Below are positions 1 through 8,462 of a DNA stretch of 64,000 nucleotides, piece by piece (the stretch's first letter is position 1; every line of letters begins with the position of its first letter). The stretch lies in NCBI RefSeq assembly GCF_005222785.1, contig NZ_STGH01000003.1, positions 744,001 through 808,000 of the forward strand, given 5' to 3'. The position numbers and the translations under genes are program-made. This stretch comes from Rhodobacter sp. SY28-1. GTDB taxonomy: Bacteria; Pseudomonadota; Alphaproteobacteria; Rhodobacterales; Rhodobacteraceae. A model generated the notes under the pieces. It was not told where the DNA came from. It saw only the letters and a list, made by a program, of their open reading frames with translations, and made no database searches.

Positions 1-1761
1 GTGGCGCCGCTGATGGCCCCTGTCGATTTTGCCGAAGGGCCGTTCTCGCCGGTGGCCGAGCCGGGAATGTCGGGGGCGTCGAATTCCTGGGCGGCGATGC
101 CGGGGCGATCGGCGGCGGGGGGAAGCCTTCTGGCGAACGATCCCCATCTGGGGCTGACCGCGCCGACGATCTGGTATCTCGCGCGGTTGGAGCTGCAGAG
201 CGGCGGAGTCATCGGCGGGACGATCCCCGGGGTGCCGGTGGTGCTGGTCGGGCGGTCGGAGAAGCTCGGCTGGGGGCTGACCACGGCCTATGTCGACGAT
301 CAGGACGTGGTGATCGAGGCTGTGAACCCGGCCAATCCCGAAGAATACCAGACGCCCGAAGGCTGGGCGGAATTCGAAAGCCGCCAGTCGATCATCAAGG
401 TCAAGGATGCCGACCCGGTGACCCTGACCCTGCGCTGGTCGCGGAACGGCCCGATCCTGCCGGGAGGGCATTACGACCTCGGCTCGATCACACCTGCGGG
501 CCATGTGGCGGCGATCAGCTGGACCGCGCTGTCGGGGGCCGACACTTCGATCAGCGGGGCGATGGCGTTGATGCGGTCGAAGGATATTCCAGAGGCGCTG
601 GAGGCAGGCAAGCTGGTGATGGCGCCGGCGCAGAACGTGATGCTGGCGGATGAGACCGGGATTGCGATGCAGGTCATGGGGGCGCTGCCTGCGCGGGACC
701 CGGAGCATCCGTCGCAGGGGCGGCTTCCGGCGCTGGGGTCGGACCCCGCTGTCGGGTTCCGGGGGGTGCTGCCCTATGCCGACAACCCGAGCTTTCGCAA
801 CCCGACCTCGGGCCTTCTGGGCAACACCAACAACAAGACGGTGGACCGGCCCTTCCCTCGCCACGTCAGTTTCGACTGGGGCGACACGCAGCGGATCCAG
901 CGCTGGCTGACGCTGATGCAGGCGCGCGAGGTGCATACGCGGGAAAGCTTCATCGAGGCGCAGCTGGATACGGTGAACCCGACGGCACGGTCCTTGTTGC
1001 CGCTGATCGGGGCGGATCTGTGGTTCACCGGCGAAGCGGCGCCCGAGGGCACGCCGGAACGGCTGCGACAGCGAGCCCTGGTCTTGCTGGCGGAATGGAA
1101 CGGCGAGATGAACGAGCATCTGCCGGAGCCGCTAATCGCCGAGGCCTGGATGCGGGCGCTGATGGACCGGCTGATCCGGGACGAGCTGGGGGCGATGGCG
1201 GACAGCTTCACCCATTTCTCGCCGGTGTTCATCGAGCGGGTCTATCGCAACGTCGGCGGGGCGAGCGTGTGGTGCGACGTGATCCAGTCGGCGGCGGTGG
1301 AAAGCTGCACCGATGTGTCGCGGCAGGCGCTGGATGAGGCGCTGCTGCAGCTGACCGAGCGCTACGGGCCGAACCTGGAAAGCTGGCGCTGGGGGGACGC
1401 GCATCAGGCGACGCATGACCATCTGGTGCTGGGCGAGGTGCCGTTCCTGCGGTATTTCGTGAACATCCGGCAGTCGACGTCCGGCGGGGACGACACGCTG
1501 ATGCGGGGGGTGACGCGGGGTGAGGGGCCGGAGCCCTATCAGAACGTGCACTCGGCCGGGTATCGGGGGGTCTACGATTTCGCGGACCCGGATTCGTCGG
1601 TGTTCATCACGGCGACGGGGCAGTCGGGACATCCCTTGAGCCGCCACTATGACGACCTGGGCGAGCTGTGGCGGAGGGGAGAATACATCCCGATGTCGCT
1701 GGACCCGGAGCTGGCGCGGGCGGCAGCGGCGGGGGTGATGGTGCTGACGCCGGAGGAGTAG
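1..1761 (+). CDS. Penicillin acylase family protein (5'-truncated by window edge)
   Basis: Ntn-hydrolase of the penicillin/acyl-homoserine-lactone acylase family, normally a periplasmic precursor of about 750-850 residues cleaved into alpha and beta chains. The visible 586 codons hold the end of the spacer and the whole beta chain. The segment GASNSW places the expected autocatalytic nucleophile at Ser27, and LLANDPHLGL at about 43-52 is the usual motif just after it. A matching alpha chain and signal peptide should lie upstream of the window, so the first codon here is not a trusted start. The substrate (beta-lactam, N-acyl-homoserine lactone or another amide) cannot be told from sequence. 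The gene ends 2 nt before a repeated stem-loop element and converges on hflX. Confidence 0.9.
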   Translation: MAPLMAPVDFAEGPFSPVAEPGMSGASNSWAAMPGRSAAGGSLLANDPHLGLTAPTIWYLARLELQSGGVIGGTIPGVPVVLVGRSEKLGWGLTTAYVDDQDVVIEAVNPANPEEYQTPEGWAEFESRQSIIKVKDADPVTLTLRWSRNGPILPGGHYDLGSITPAGHVAAISWTALSGADTSISGAMALMRSKDIPEALEAGKLVMAPAQNVMLADETGIAMQVMGALPARDPEHPSQGRLPALGSDPAVGFRGVLPYADNPSFRNPTSGLLGNTNNKTVDRPFPRHVSFDWGDTQRIQRWLTLMQAREVHTRESFIEAQLDTVNPTARSLLPLIGADLWFTGEAAPEGTPERLRQRALVLLAEWNGEMNEHLPEPLIAEAWMRALMDRLIRDELGAMADSFTHFSPVFIERVYRNVGGASVWCDVIQSAAVESCTDVSRQALDEALLQLTERYGPNLESWRWGDAHQATHDHLVLGEVPFLRYFVNIRQSTSGGDDTLMRGVTRGEGPEPYQNVHSAGYRGVYDFADPDSSVFITATGQSGHPLSRHYDDLGELWRRGEYIPMSLDPELARAAAAGVMVLTPEE

Positions 1762-1762
1762 T

Positions 1763-1834
1763 GTCCACGGTGGACCGGCCGTCCGTATCATTGTTCTTCA
1801 ATGGGTTGGCCGCGGACGGTAACGATTTGGCAAG
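1763..1834 (+). repeat. 72-nt intergenic stem-loop element, copy A
   Basis: The element begins 2 nt after the penicillin acylase stop codon. Arms GTCCACGG (1763-1770) and CCGCGGAC (1810-1817) can pair at 7 of 8 positions around a 39-nt loop. They are followed by GGTAACGATTTGGCAAG, which resembles a degenerate CtrA half-site pair (TTAA-N7-TTAA). A second element of identical length and arm spacing lies at 41139-41210. There is no T tract, so it is not a classical terminator, although its position at a 3' end suggests a role in mRNA ends or termination. Confidence 0.5.
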
Positions 1835-1846
1835 AAATGCCCGCGG

Positions 1847-3181
1847 TCAGAGGTCGCGGTAGCGCCTTTCCTGGCGCAGGGTCCAGCGGACGGTGAGGTG
1901 CCAGCCGTCATCCGCCTCGACCTCGTGCTGGACGATGTTCTGGTCGTGCAGCCAGGCGCGGCGGCGGCCATCGGCGAAGGGGACAGTCAACGTGGCCTCG
2001 GACCGGTCCGCATCGAGGGTGGTGGAGATGAGGGCGAGGAGCCTCTCCACCCCCTCCCCGGTCAGGGCGGAGACCGGCAGCACCATCGGTCGCTGCGCCG
2101 CTTGCGCGGTCAGGGCCTCGCGCTGGGAGGCGTCGACGAGGTCGAGCTTGTTCCAGACCTCAATCTGGGGGGTGTCCTCGCCCACGCCGAGGGAGGCAAG
2201 GATGTCGGACACGTCGGCGGCCTGTTCCACGGTTTCGGGGTGGCTGATGTCGCGGACATGGAGGATGAGGTCGGCAGAAAGCACCTCTTCCAGCGTGGCG
2301 CGGAAGGCGGCGACAAGCTGGGTGGGCAGGTCCGAGATGAAGCCCACGGTGTCGGAGAGGATCATCTTGGCACCGGAAGGGAGCGTCACGCCGCGCATGG
2401 TCGGGTCGAGCGTGGCGAAGAGCATGTCCTTGGCCAGGACCTCGGCCCCGGTGATGCGGTTGAAGAGCGTGGACTTGCCGGCGTTGGTGTAGCCCACAAG
2501 GGCCACGATCGGGAACGGCACCTTGGCGCGGGCGGCGCGATGCAGTTCGCGCGTCTTGACCACCTGGTCGAGCTGACGCTTCAGCTTGACCACCTGGTCG
2601 TCGATGGCGCGGCGGTCGCTTTCGATCTGGGTTTCGCCCGGGCCGCCGACAAAGCCGAAGCCGCCGCGCTGGCGTTCGAGGTGGGTCCAGGCGCGGACAA
2701 GGCGGGTGCGCTGGTAGGAGAGCGCCGCGAGTTCGACCTGCAGCACACCTTCACGGGTGCGGGCGCGGTCGGCGAAGATCTCCAGGATGAGGGAGGTCCG
2801 GTCGAGAAGTTTGACGCCCCATTCCTTTTCCAGATTGCGCTGCTGGACCGGAGAAACGGTGCCGTCGATCAGGACAAGGTCGATCTTCTGGTCGAGAAAA
2901 AGTTGCTTCAGTTCAGCCACCTTGCCCGACCCGAGCAGGGTTGCGGGCGTCACGCGGGACAGGCGCACGACTTCGGAGCCCTGCACGTCAAGCTCGGGCA
3001 ACGCCGCTGCGAGCGAGACAGCCTCGGCAAGGCCATGTTCGGGCAGGCGCCGGGCATTGGCGGATTTCAGGGCCGGGTGCAGGACATAGGCGCGCGTTGC
3101 AGCTGCGGCGGTATCACGCAGGCGCTGGCCTTCCCTTTTGGCGAGAAGATCGTCGTCGTCCTGGGGCGGTCGGGAGATCAG
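1847..3181 (-). CDS. hflX: GTPase HflX (start codon uncertain)
   Basis: Ribosome-associated GTPase that rescues or splits stalled ribosomes. The HflX N-terminal domain and coiled coil lead into a G domain with P-loop [13 protein letters not shown] and NKLD. The first ordinary start codon in frame is TTG at 3001, but that would remove the first strand and helix of the domain. The same frame stays open and homologous in character (TRAYVLHP..., [11 protein letters not shown]) up to the hfq stop. No ATG, GTG or TTG occurs in that 60-codon extension. A CTG at 3181-3179 overlaps the hfq TGA and has AAGGGG five bases upstream, so I extend the call to it. The gene is translationally coupled to hfq in the usual hfq-hflX order. 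Confidence 0.85.
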   Translation of the reverse strand: MISRPPQDDDDLLAKREGQRLRDTAAAATRAYVLHPALKSANARRLPEHGLAEAVSLAAALPELDVQGSEVVRLSRVTPATLLGSGKVAELKQLFLDQKIDLVLIDGTVSPVQQRNLEKEWGVKLLDRTSLILEIFADRARTREGVLQVELAALSYQRTRLVRAWTHLERQRGGFGFVGGPGETQIESDRRAIDDQVVKLKRQLDQVVKTRELHRAARAKVPFPIVALVGYTNAGKSTLFNRITGAEVLAKDMLFATLDPTMRGVTLPSGAKMILSDTVGFISDLPTQLVAAFRATLEEVLSADLILHVRDISHPETVEQAADVSDILASLGVGEDTPQIEVWNKLDLVDASQREALTAQAAQRPMVLPVSALTGEGVERLLALISTTLDADRSEATLTVPFADGRRRAWLHDQNIVQHEVEADDGWHLTVRWTLRQERRYRDL

Positions 3182-3411
3182 TCTTCCCCTTCGTAGAGGC
3201 TGATCGGCGCGCCCGGCATGATCGTCGAAATGGCATGCTTGTAGACGAGCTGCGATTGTCCATCCCGGCGCAGAAGCACGCAGAAATTGTCAAACCAGGT
3301 GATCACGCCCTGCAGCTTGACACCGTTGATGAGGAAGATCGTCACCGGAACCTTGGCTTTTCGGACGTGGTTCAGAAAGGCGTCCTGCAGGTTTTGCTTG
3401 TCAGCGGCCAT
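3178..3411 (-). CDS. hfq: RNA chaperone Hfq
   Basis: Sm-like hexameric RNA chaperone that pairs small RNAs with mRNAs; in Rhodobacter relatives it also affects nitrogen-fixation gene expression. The 77-residue protein starts [13 protein letters not shown]. Sm1 contains [18 protein letters not shown] and Sm2 contains YKHAIST. An in-frame extension upstream has no family similarity, so I chose the ATG at 3411. The acidic C-terminal tail is very short, as is common in alphaproteobacteria. It lies 165 nt downstream of trkH with an inverted repeat in the gap, so it may have its own promoter, and its stop overlaps the likely hflX start. Confidence 0.97.
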   Translation of the reverse strand: MAADKQNLQDAFLNHVRKAKVPVTIFLINGVKLQGVITWFDNFCVLLRRDGQSQLVYKHAISTIMPGAPISLYEGED

Positions 3412-3478
3412 CGTTGTTGTGCCTTGTTTTTCTATCGCTTCACTGTCGCGTCGTGGTCGTTTGTCGTTGAGCCCTGTC

Positions 3479-3497
3479 TTACCGCCTAACACGGTAA
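3479..3497 (-). promoter_or_regulatory. Inverted repeat upstream of hfq
   Basis: TTACCG and CGGTAA arms separated by 7 nt, 68 nt upstream of the hfq start. A CATACT sequence just upstream of it on the minus strand could be a -10 element. The spacing would suit an operator at the hfq transcription start or a 5'-UTR hairpin. No regulator can be assigned. Confidence 0.3.
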
Positions 3498-3576
3498 ATC
3501 GAGTATGTCGTGGCCGCGCGGGAGTTTCCAGCGCAAAAATCAGGCTGTTATGCGACGGACCGAGCGCCGGGAAAAC

Positions 3577-5091
3577 CTAGCGGCGGCCTTGTCCCGGCAG
3601 GATCAGGGCGAGAAGCGCCAGGGTCTCGAGCCGCCCGACCACCATGGCGATGCCAAGGATCAGTTTCACCGGATCGGTCAGGGTTGCATAGTCCACCGGC
3701 TGGGGTGCGGCGATCTGGGCCAACTGGCCGGTGGTGGTCAGGCTGGCAATGGCAAGGACCATGGCGGGCTCGAACTCCATCCCGACCAACAGCAGGAAGG
3801 CCATCACGACTGCAATCGAGATGGCGAACATCATGAAGAAGACCCAGGCGAGTTGTGCGCCTTCGCGGCGCATCCGTCGCGCTTCGGCCCCACCGCGCCC
3901 GATGGAGTTGGGATGGATGATCTTCTCAAGCTCGCGTTCCCCCTGCCGCAAGAGGGCATGCACGCGCAGAAGCTTGACCCCGCCCGCGGTGGTCGCGGTG
4001 CCGCCCCCAAGGATCGCAAGGCCCAGAAGCACGAGGCCGGAGGTGCCGATCCCGGACCAGTCGGCCGCGGTTTGCCAGTCTGACGAGACATAGCCGGTGG
4101 TGGTCAGGAACGAGGCGGAGGTGAAGAGGATGCCCCAGAGAGAATTCAGGGCGTCCGCCTCGGTCAGGGCGCCGGTCTCGCTTACGACGTACCAGTGGCG
4201 GAAGAAGAGAAGCAGGGTCACCGAGACGAGGAGGAGGGCAGCCAGCCGAAGCTCGGGGTCCTGCAGGAGCGGGCGGCGGTTTTCGGCAAGGCGGATTCCG
4301 GGAAGGGCGCGGCGGGTGATGGCGAAGATCAGGAAGAAGAAGACCGCCGCTTCACCGGCGAGGCCCGCCCCGGACGCCTGAAACGGAAGCTGGCCGGTGA
4401 TGCCCGAAGTGGACAGCGTGCCCATCGCGTGGATCAGCGCGGTGATGCCGGATTCTCCGAGAACCAGAAGCACGCCCCAGAGCAGGAGGGTCAGCGCGGT
4501 GTAGACCGGGAACAACGTCAGGGCAAAGCGGGAGAGGCGTTGCGCGGGATCGGCAGTGCGGGTGACCTGCGCGGTGCCGACGGTGCCCCGGCCCGGGACA
4601 CGGCCGGAAATGACTTCGTTGCCGCCAAGATTGAGGGGGGCAAGGATGGCGTAGGCGGCGAGCAGGACCAGGAAGCCGCCGAACCAGCCCACCGTGGCGC
4701 GCCAGAGATGGACGGAATCCGCCAGCCGGTCGGGCTGGTAGACGCTGGCGCCGGTCGTGGTGAAGGCGGACATCATCTCGAACCAGGCGTTGATCAGCGT
4801 GGTGTCGGGCAGCGCTTCGGCCAGGGGAAGGGCAAGGGCGAAGGGCAGGACGACATAGGCCAGGACAAGGGCGGCAAGGTGGCTGCGGGCGGGATCGCGC
4901 GGGCTGTAGGCGGCGGTGGCAATCCCCAGCATCACGGTGATGACCAGAAGGATGAGCGCGGAATAAAGGAAATCGCGGGCGTGTTCGTGGTCGTTCGCCC
5001 CAAGGGCAAAGAGCGCTGGTACAAGGGCGATAAGACCGCTGAAGCCCAGGAGGACCACCAGAAGCGGCAGTTCTGCCAGCCGGGTCACCAT
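3577..5091 (-). CDS. trkH: Trk-type potassium uptake membrane subunit
   Basis: Potassium-translocating subunit of the Trk system in the inner membrane. It has 504 residues with many hydrophobic helices in four M1-P-M2-like repeats. The filter segments are visible as TTTGAS (about 111-116), TSGITG, TTTGYVSS and TTTGQLA. Its ATG overlaps the trkA stop (TGATG), so the two subunits are translationally coupled. The length and the linker LEKIIHPNS agree with TrkH/TrkG rather than KtrB. Confidence 0.95.
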   Translation of the reverse strand: MVTRLAELPLLVVLLGFSGLIALVPALFALGANDHEHARDFLYSALILLVITVMLGIATAAYSPRDPARSHLAALVLAYVVLPFALALPLAEALPDTTLINAWFEMMSAFTTTGASVYQPDRLADSVHLWRATVGWFGGFLVLLAAYAILAPLNLGGNEVISGRVPGRGTVGTAQVTRTADPAQRLSRFALTLFPVYTALTLLLWGVLLVLGESGITALIHAMGTLSTSGITGQLPFQASGAGLAGEAAVFFFLIFAITRRALPGIRLAENRRPLLQDPELRLAALLLVSVTLLLFFRHWYVVSETGALTEADALNSLWGILFTSASFLTTTGYVSSDWQTAADWSGIGTSGLVLLGLAILGGGTATTAGGVKLLRVHALLRQGERELEKIIHPNSIGRGGAEARRMRREGAQLAWVFFMMFAISIAVVMAFLLLVGMEFEPAMVLAIASLTTTGQLAQIAAPQPVDYATLTDPVKLILGIAMVVGRLETLALLALILPGQGRR

Positions 5092-6467
5092 CAGAAGAAG
5101 TCGATGGAGACTTGCAGGAGGCGTTCGACCTCGGGCACGTCCTTGGCCATGGCGAAAAGCGCGATGACGTCGCCGGCTTCGATCCGAAGGTCTCCGGTGG
5201 GCTTCAAGACCTTGTCGCCCTTCATGACGGCGCCGACGAGGACGCCCTCGGGAAACTCGATGTCGCGGACCAGGCGGCCGGAGAGGGGTGAGGTGGAGAG
5301 GACCTGCGCCTCGATCATCTCGGCCTCGGCATCGCCGATGGAGTAGACCGCGCGGACCCTTCCGTGGCGGATGTGGCGGAGGATCGAGGAAACGGTGGTG
5401 GCGCGCGGGTTGATGTAGGCGTCGATGTCGAGCGGCGCCATCAGGGGGGCAAGGGTCGGGTCGTTGACCAAGGCGATGGTCATTGGGCAGCCGGCCTGCT
5501 TGGCGCGGACCGCGACGAGGAGGTTGGTCTTGTCGTCGTCGGTGACCGCAAGGATCGCGTCAGCGCGGTCGATCGAGGCTTCCATCAGAAGGTCAATGTC
5601 CATCCCGTCGCCGTTCAGGACGATTGTACGTTCGAGCGAGTCGGCGGCAATTTCGGCAGTGGCGCGGTTCTTTTCAATGATCTTGGCGCGGATCCGGTCG
5701 GTTCGGGTTTCGAGCGCACGGGCGACGGCAAGGCCGACGTTGCCGCCACCGACGATGACGACGCGTTCCTGCTTTTTCGTCTTCTTGCCAAAGATTTCCA
5801 GGGCGCGGTTCACGTCCTCGAAATGGGTGAAGACGTAGATCTGGTCTTCGGCATAAAGCTGGTCGCCGGGGTCGGGGGCGAAGAGGCGATCCTCGCGGCG
5901 GATGCCGACGACGATGGCGCGGAGGGTGGAGAACAGCTCGTTCAGCTGGCGGAGGGGGGTGTTCAGGACCGGGCAGTCTTCGGTCAGCTGGATGCCGAGA
6001 AGCTGGGCGCGGCCGTTCATGAAGCTTTCGGTGTCGAAGGTCGCAGGCGCGGCAAGGCGCTGGAGCGCGGCCTCGGCAACCTCGCGTTCGGGGGAGATCA
6101 CGACGTCGATGGCAAGGCCGTCCTGGTTGGTCAGGTTGCCGTAGAGCGGATCAAGGTAGTTCTGCGCGCGGATGCGGGCGATCTTGCGGGTGATGTTGAA
6201 GACGGTGTGGGCCACCTGGCAGGTGACCATGTTCACCTCATCGGAATGGGTGGCGGCGATCAGCATGTCGGCGTCGCGCGCGCCGGCCTTTTCCAGCACG
6301 TCCGGATGGCTGGCAAAACCCACCACGCCCTGGACGTCCAGAGTGTCGGTGGCGCGGCGCACGAGATCGGCGTTCATGTCCACGAGGGTGACGTCGTTCT
6401 TCTCGCCGGAGAGATGGCGGGCGATCTGCCAGCCGACCTGCCCCGCCCCGCAGATGATGACCTTCAT
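5091..6467 (-). CDS. trkA: Trk system potassium transporter regulatory subunit TrkA
   Basis: Peripheral NAD(H)-binding gating subunit for TrkH. The 458 residues form two tandem RCK units: Rossmann fold 1 with CGAGQVGWQIA near residue 6 and Rossmann fold 2 with VGGGNVGLAVA near 240, each followed by an RCK_C ligand-binding lobe. It overlaps trkH by one base. In related genomes trkA follows ntrX directly; here a DUF559 gene and repeats separate them. Confidence 0.95.
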   Translation of the reverse strand: MKVIICGAGQVGWQIARHLSGEKNDVTLVDMNADLVRRATDTLDVQGVVGFASHPDVLEKAGARDADMLIAATHSDEVNMVTCQVAHTVFNITRKIARIRAQNYLDPLYGNLTNQDGLAIDVVISPEREVAEAALQRLAAPATFDTESFMNGRAQLLGIQLTEDCPVLNTPLRQLNELFSTLRAIVVGIRREDRLFAPDPGDQLYAEDQIYVFTHFEDVNRALEIFGKKTKKQERVVIVGGGNVGLAVARALETRTDRIRAKIIEKNRATAEIAADSLERTIVLNGDGMDIDLLMEASIDRADAILAVTDDDKTNLLVAVRAKQAGCPMTIALVNDPTLAPLMAPLDIDAYINPRATTVSSILRHIRHGRVRAVYSIGDAEAEMIEAQVLSTSPLSGRLVRDIEFPEGVLVGAVMKGDKVLKPTGDLRIEAGDVIALFAMAKDVPEVERLLQVSIDFF

Positions 6468-6521
6468 CAGATTCCCCGCGACCCGTCGTCTGGGACTGCA
6501 TGTCAGATCGGGGGCGGAGGG

Positions 6522-6863
6522 TCAATGTTCAGGGGTATGGCAGGTGATGGTGGCGAGGCAGCCGGGGAGGTTGGTAAGGACCTCCTGGTTCCACAGCCGC
6601 AGGACGCGGAAGCCTTGGGTGGCGAGCCATTGGTCGCGTTGGGCATCGCGGGGTGAGCCGTGGCCGGAGCCGTCGGCTTCGATGATGAGGCGGTGGTCCG
6701 CGCAGTAGAAGTCGGCGATGTATGGGCCAATGGGCACCTGGCGGCGGACTTTCAGGCCCTTGAAGCGGAGGTTTCGCAAGACGGACCACAGGGCGCGTTC
6801 GGCGGGTGTTATTTCCTTGCGCATGTGACGGGCGCGCGATTTGGACAGGTCGGTCTGCTGCAT
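6522..6863 (-). CDS. DUF559 (Vsr-like) endonuclease-domain protein
   Basis: A 113-residue protein of the DUF559 family, a PD-(D/E)XK-type fold related to very-short-patch repair endonucleases. Visible family features are the basic N-terminus ending RKEITPAERALW, the segment YIADFYC with Asp51, LIIEADGSGH with Glu62 and Asp64, and VLRLWNQEVL. The catalytic pattern therefore looks intact. The activity and target are not established for the family. The ATG is 5 nt from a REP-like palindrome whose GAGGGGG run supplies the apparent Shine-Dalgarno sequence. The gene interrupts the ntrX-trkA junction and looks like an insertion. Confidence 0.85.
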   Translation of the reverse strand: MQQTDLSKSRARHMRKEITPAERALWSVLRNLRFKGLKVRRQVPIGPYIADFYCADHRLIIEADGSGHGSPRDAQRDQWLATQGFRVLRLWNQEVLTNLPGCLATITCHTPEH

Positions 6864-6868
6864 TGATA

Positions 6869-6930
6869 CCCCCTCACCCTGACCCTCTCCCCCGGGGGGA
6901 GAGGGGAGGCCTGGGGCCAGCGTTGCGCAT
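6869..6930 (+). repeat. REP-like palindromic repeat, copy 1
   Basis: CCCCTCACCCTGAC followed by CTCTCCCCC/GGGGGGAGAG as a palindrome, then a conserved tail CTGGGGCCAGCGTTGCGC. Further copies are at 7027-7065 (inverted) and 41231-41290. The minus-strand end of the palindrome reads into the ribosome-binding region of the DUF559 gene. Confidence 0.75.
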
Positions 6931-7026
6931 CGAAGGTTAAGGTCCGGTTACCCCGGCAGCGGTCAAGTCGAGTGTCTTTGCTGTCGGCAGGACGATGAAC
7001 GACCTCTGCCACGGGGCGCAACAGGT

Positions 7027-7065
7027 CCCCTCTCCCCACGCGGGAGAGGGCTAGGGTGAGGGGGA
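7027..7065 (-). repeat. REP-like palindromic repeat, copy 2 (inverted)
   Basis: CCCCTCTCCCC-ACGC-GGGAGAGGG followed by AGGGTGAGGGGG, the reverse complement of the copy 1 leader. Together with copy 1 it forms an inverted pair around about 96 nt in which I see no gene. It stops 5 nt short of the ntrX stop codon. Confidence 0.75.
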
Positions 7066-7070
7066 GAGAG

Positions 7071-8462
7071 CTACTCCTCGAAGTCGGAGAACCCCCTGCC
7101 CCCGCGCGTCGACCCCACCACCCCAAGCGACTTCAGTTTGCGGTGCAACGCGGAGCGTTCCATGCCGACGAAGCTGGCCGTGCGGCTGATGTTGCCGCCG
7201 AAGCGGTTGATCTGGGTCAGGAGGTATTCGCGTTCGAACAATTCGCGCGCCTCGCGCAGGGGCAGCGTCGCGATGGTGCCGGAGAGCGACAGCGCGCTTT
7301 CGGTTTCGACCTTGGGCTCGGTCCCGGGGATTTCGGAGGCTTCGATCGGGCCGGCCCCGTCACCGAGGATCAGGATCCGTTCGATCACGTTGCGCAGTTG
7401 GCGGATGTTACCGGGCCAGGGCAGCGTCTGGAGTACGGTGTCAGCCTCTTCCGACAGGGTGCGGTTCGGCAGGCCTTGGGTCTTGTGGAACCAGTCGATG
7501 AAGTGCCGGGTCAGCTCGGGCACATCCTCGCGCCGGGCGGCGAGCGAAGGAACCGCAATCGGGACGACGTTCAGCCGGTCGTAAAGTTCCTGCCGGAACC
7601 GGCCGAGGCCGATTTCGGCGCGCAGGTCGCGGCAGGTCGATGAGATGACGCGCAGGTCGACGCGCACCTTGTCGGTGCCGCCCGCACGGGTGAACTGCTG
7701 TTCGGTCAGGACGCGGAGGATCTTGCCTTGCGTGCCGAGCGGCATGTCGGCGACCTCGTCGAAGTAGACGATGCCGCCATGGGCCTGCTCCAGAAGGCCG
7801 GGCTCCACCCCGCGTTCGGGGGTCTCGCGGCCGAAGAGGACTTCTTCCATCCGCTCGGGTTCGATCGAGGCCGAGGAGACGGTGACAAAAGGGGAGGCAG
7901 CGCGGTTCGACTGCATGTGGATGTAGCGCGCGGCCATTTCCTTGCCGGTGCCGGGTTCGCCCGTCAGCATCACCCGGGCGTTGGACTTGGTCACCTTGTC
8001 GAGGTTGGCCTTCAGCGTCTTGAAGGCCAGCGAGGAGCCGACCATTTCCGCCGAAGTCACGTCGCGGCGGCGCAGTTCCTGGTTTTCCCGGCGCAGCCGC
8101 GCGGTTTCCATGGCCCGGGCGACGACGACCATCAGCTGGTCAATGTTGAAGGGCTTTTCGATGAAGTCGTAGGCGCCCTGCTTGATCGCGGCGACGGCGA
8201 TCTCAATGTTTCCGTGTCCCGAGATAATCACCACCGGAATGTCAGGATTGTCGCGCTTTACCGTCTTGAGGATGTCGATCCCGTCCATTCGGCTGTCCTT
8301 GAGCCAGATGTCGAGGATCATCAGCGACGGCGGATCGGCGTTGATTTCCGCCATGCAGTCATCGGAATTGGCGGCGAGACGTGTGGTGTAGCCTTCGTCG
8401 CGCAGGATGTCGCCGATCAGTTCGCGGATGTCCTGTTCGTCGTCGACGATGAGAATGCTCAT
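7071..8462 (-). CDS. ntrX: Nitrogen-regulation response regulator NtrX
   Basis: Response regulator partner of NtrY; it acts in nitrogen, redox and envelope control in alphaproteobacteria. It has 463 residues: receiver with phosphoacceptor Asp51, AAA+ domain with Walker A GEPGTGKE and Walker B-like YFDEVAD, and a C-terminal Fis-type helix-turn-helix (NISRTASFVGMERSALHRK). The AAA+ domain has a shortened L1 loop (LFGRETPERGVEPG) and no GAFTGA motif, so direct activation of sigma-54 polymerase is unlikely. Its start overlaps ntrY by 4 nt. Confidence 0.95.
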   Translation of the reverse strand: MSILIVDDEQDIRELIGDILRDEGYTTRLAANSDDCMAEINADPPSLMILDIWLKDSRMDGIDILKTVKRDNPDIPVVIISGHGNIEIAVAAIKQGAYDFIEKPFNIDQLMVVVARAMETARLRRENQELRRRDVTSAEMVGSSLAFKTLKANLDKVTKSNARVMLTGEPGTGKEMAARYIHMQSNRAASPFVTVSSASIEPERMEEVLFGRETPERGVEPGLLEQAHGGIVYFDEVADMPLGTQGKILRVLTEQQFTRAGGTDKVRVDLRVISSTCRDLRAEIGLGRFRQELYDRLNVVPIAVPSLAARREDVPELTRHFIDWFHKTQGLPNRTLSEEADTVLQTLPWPGNIRQLRNVIERILILGDGAGPIEASEIPGTEPKVETESALSLSGTIATLPLREARELFEREYLLTQINRFGGNISRTASFVGMERSALHRKLKSLGVVGSTRGGRGFSDFEE

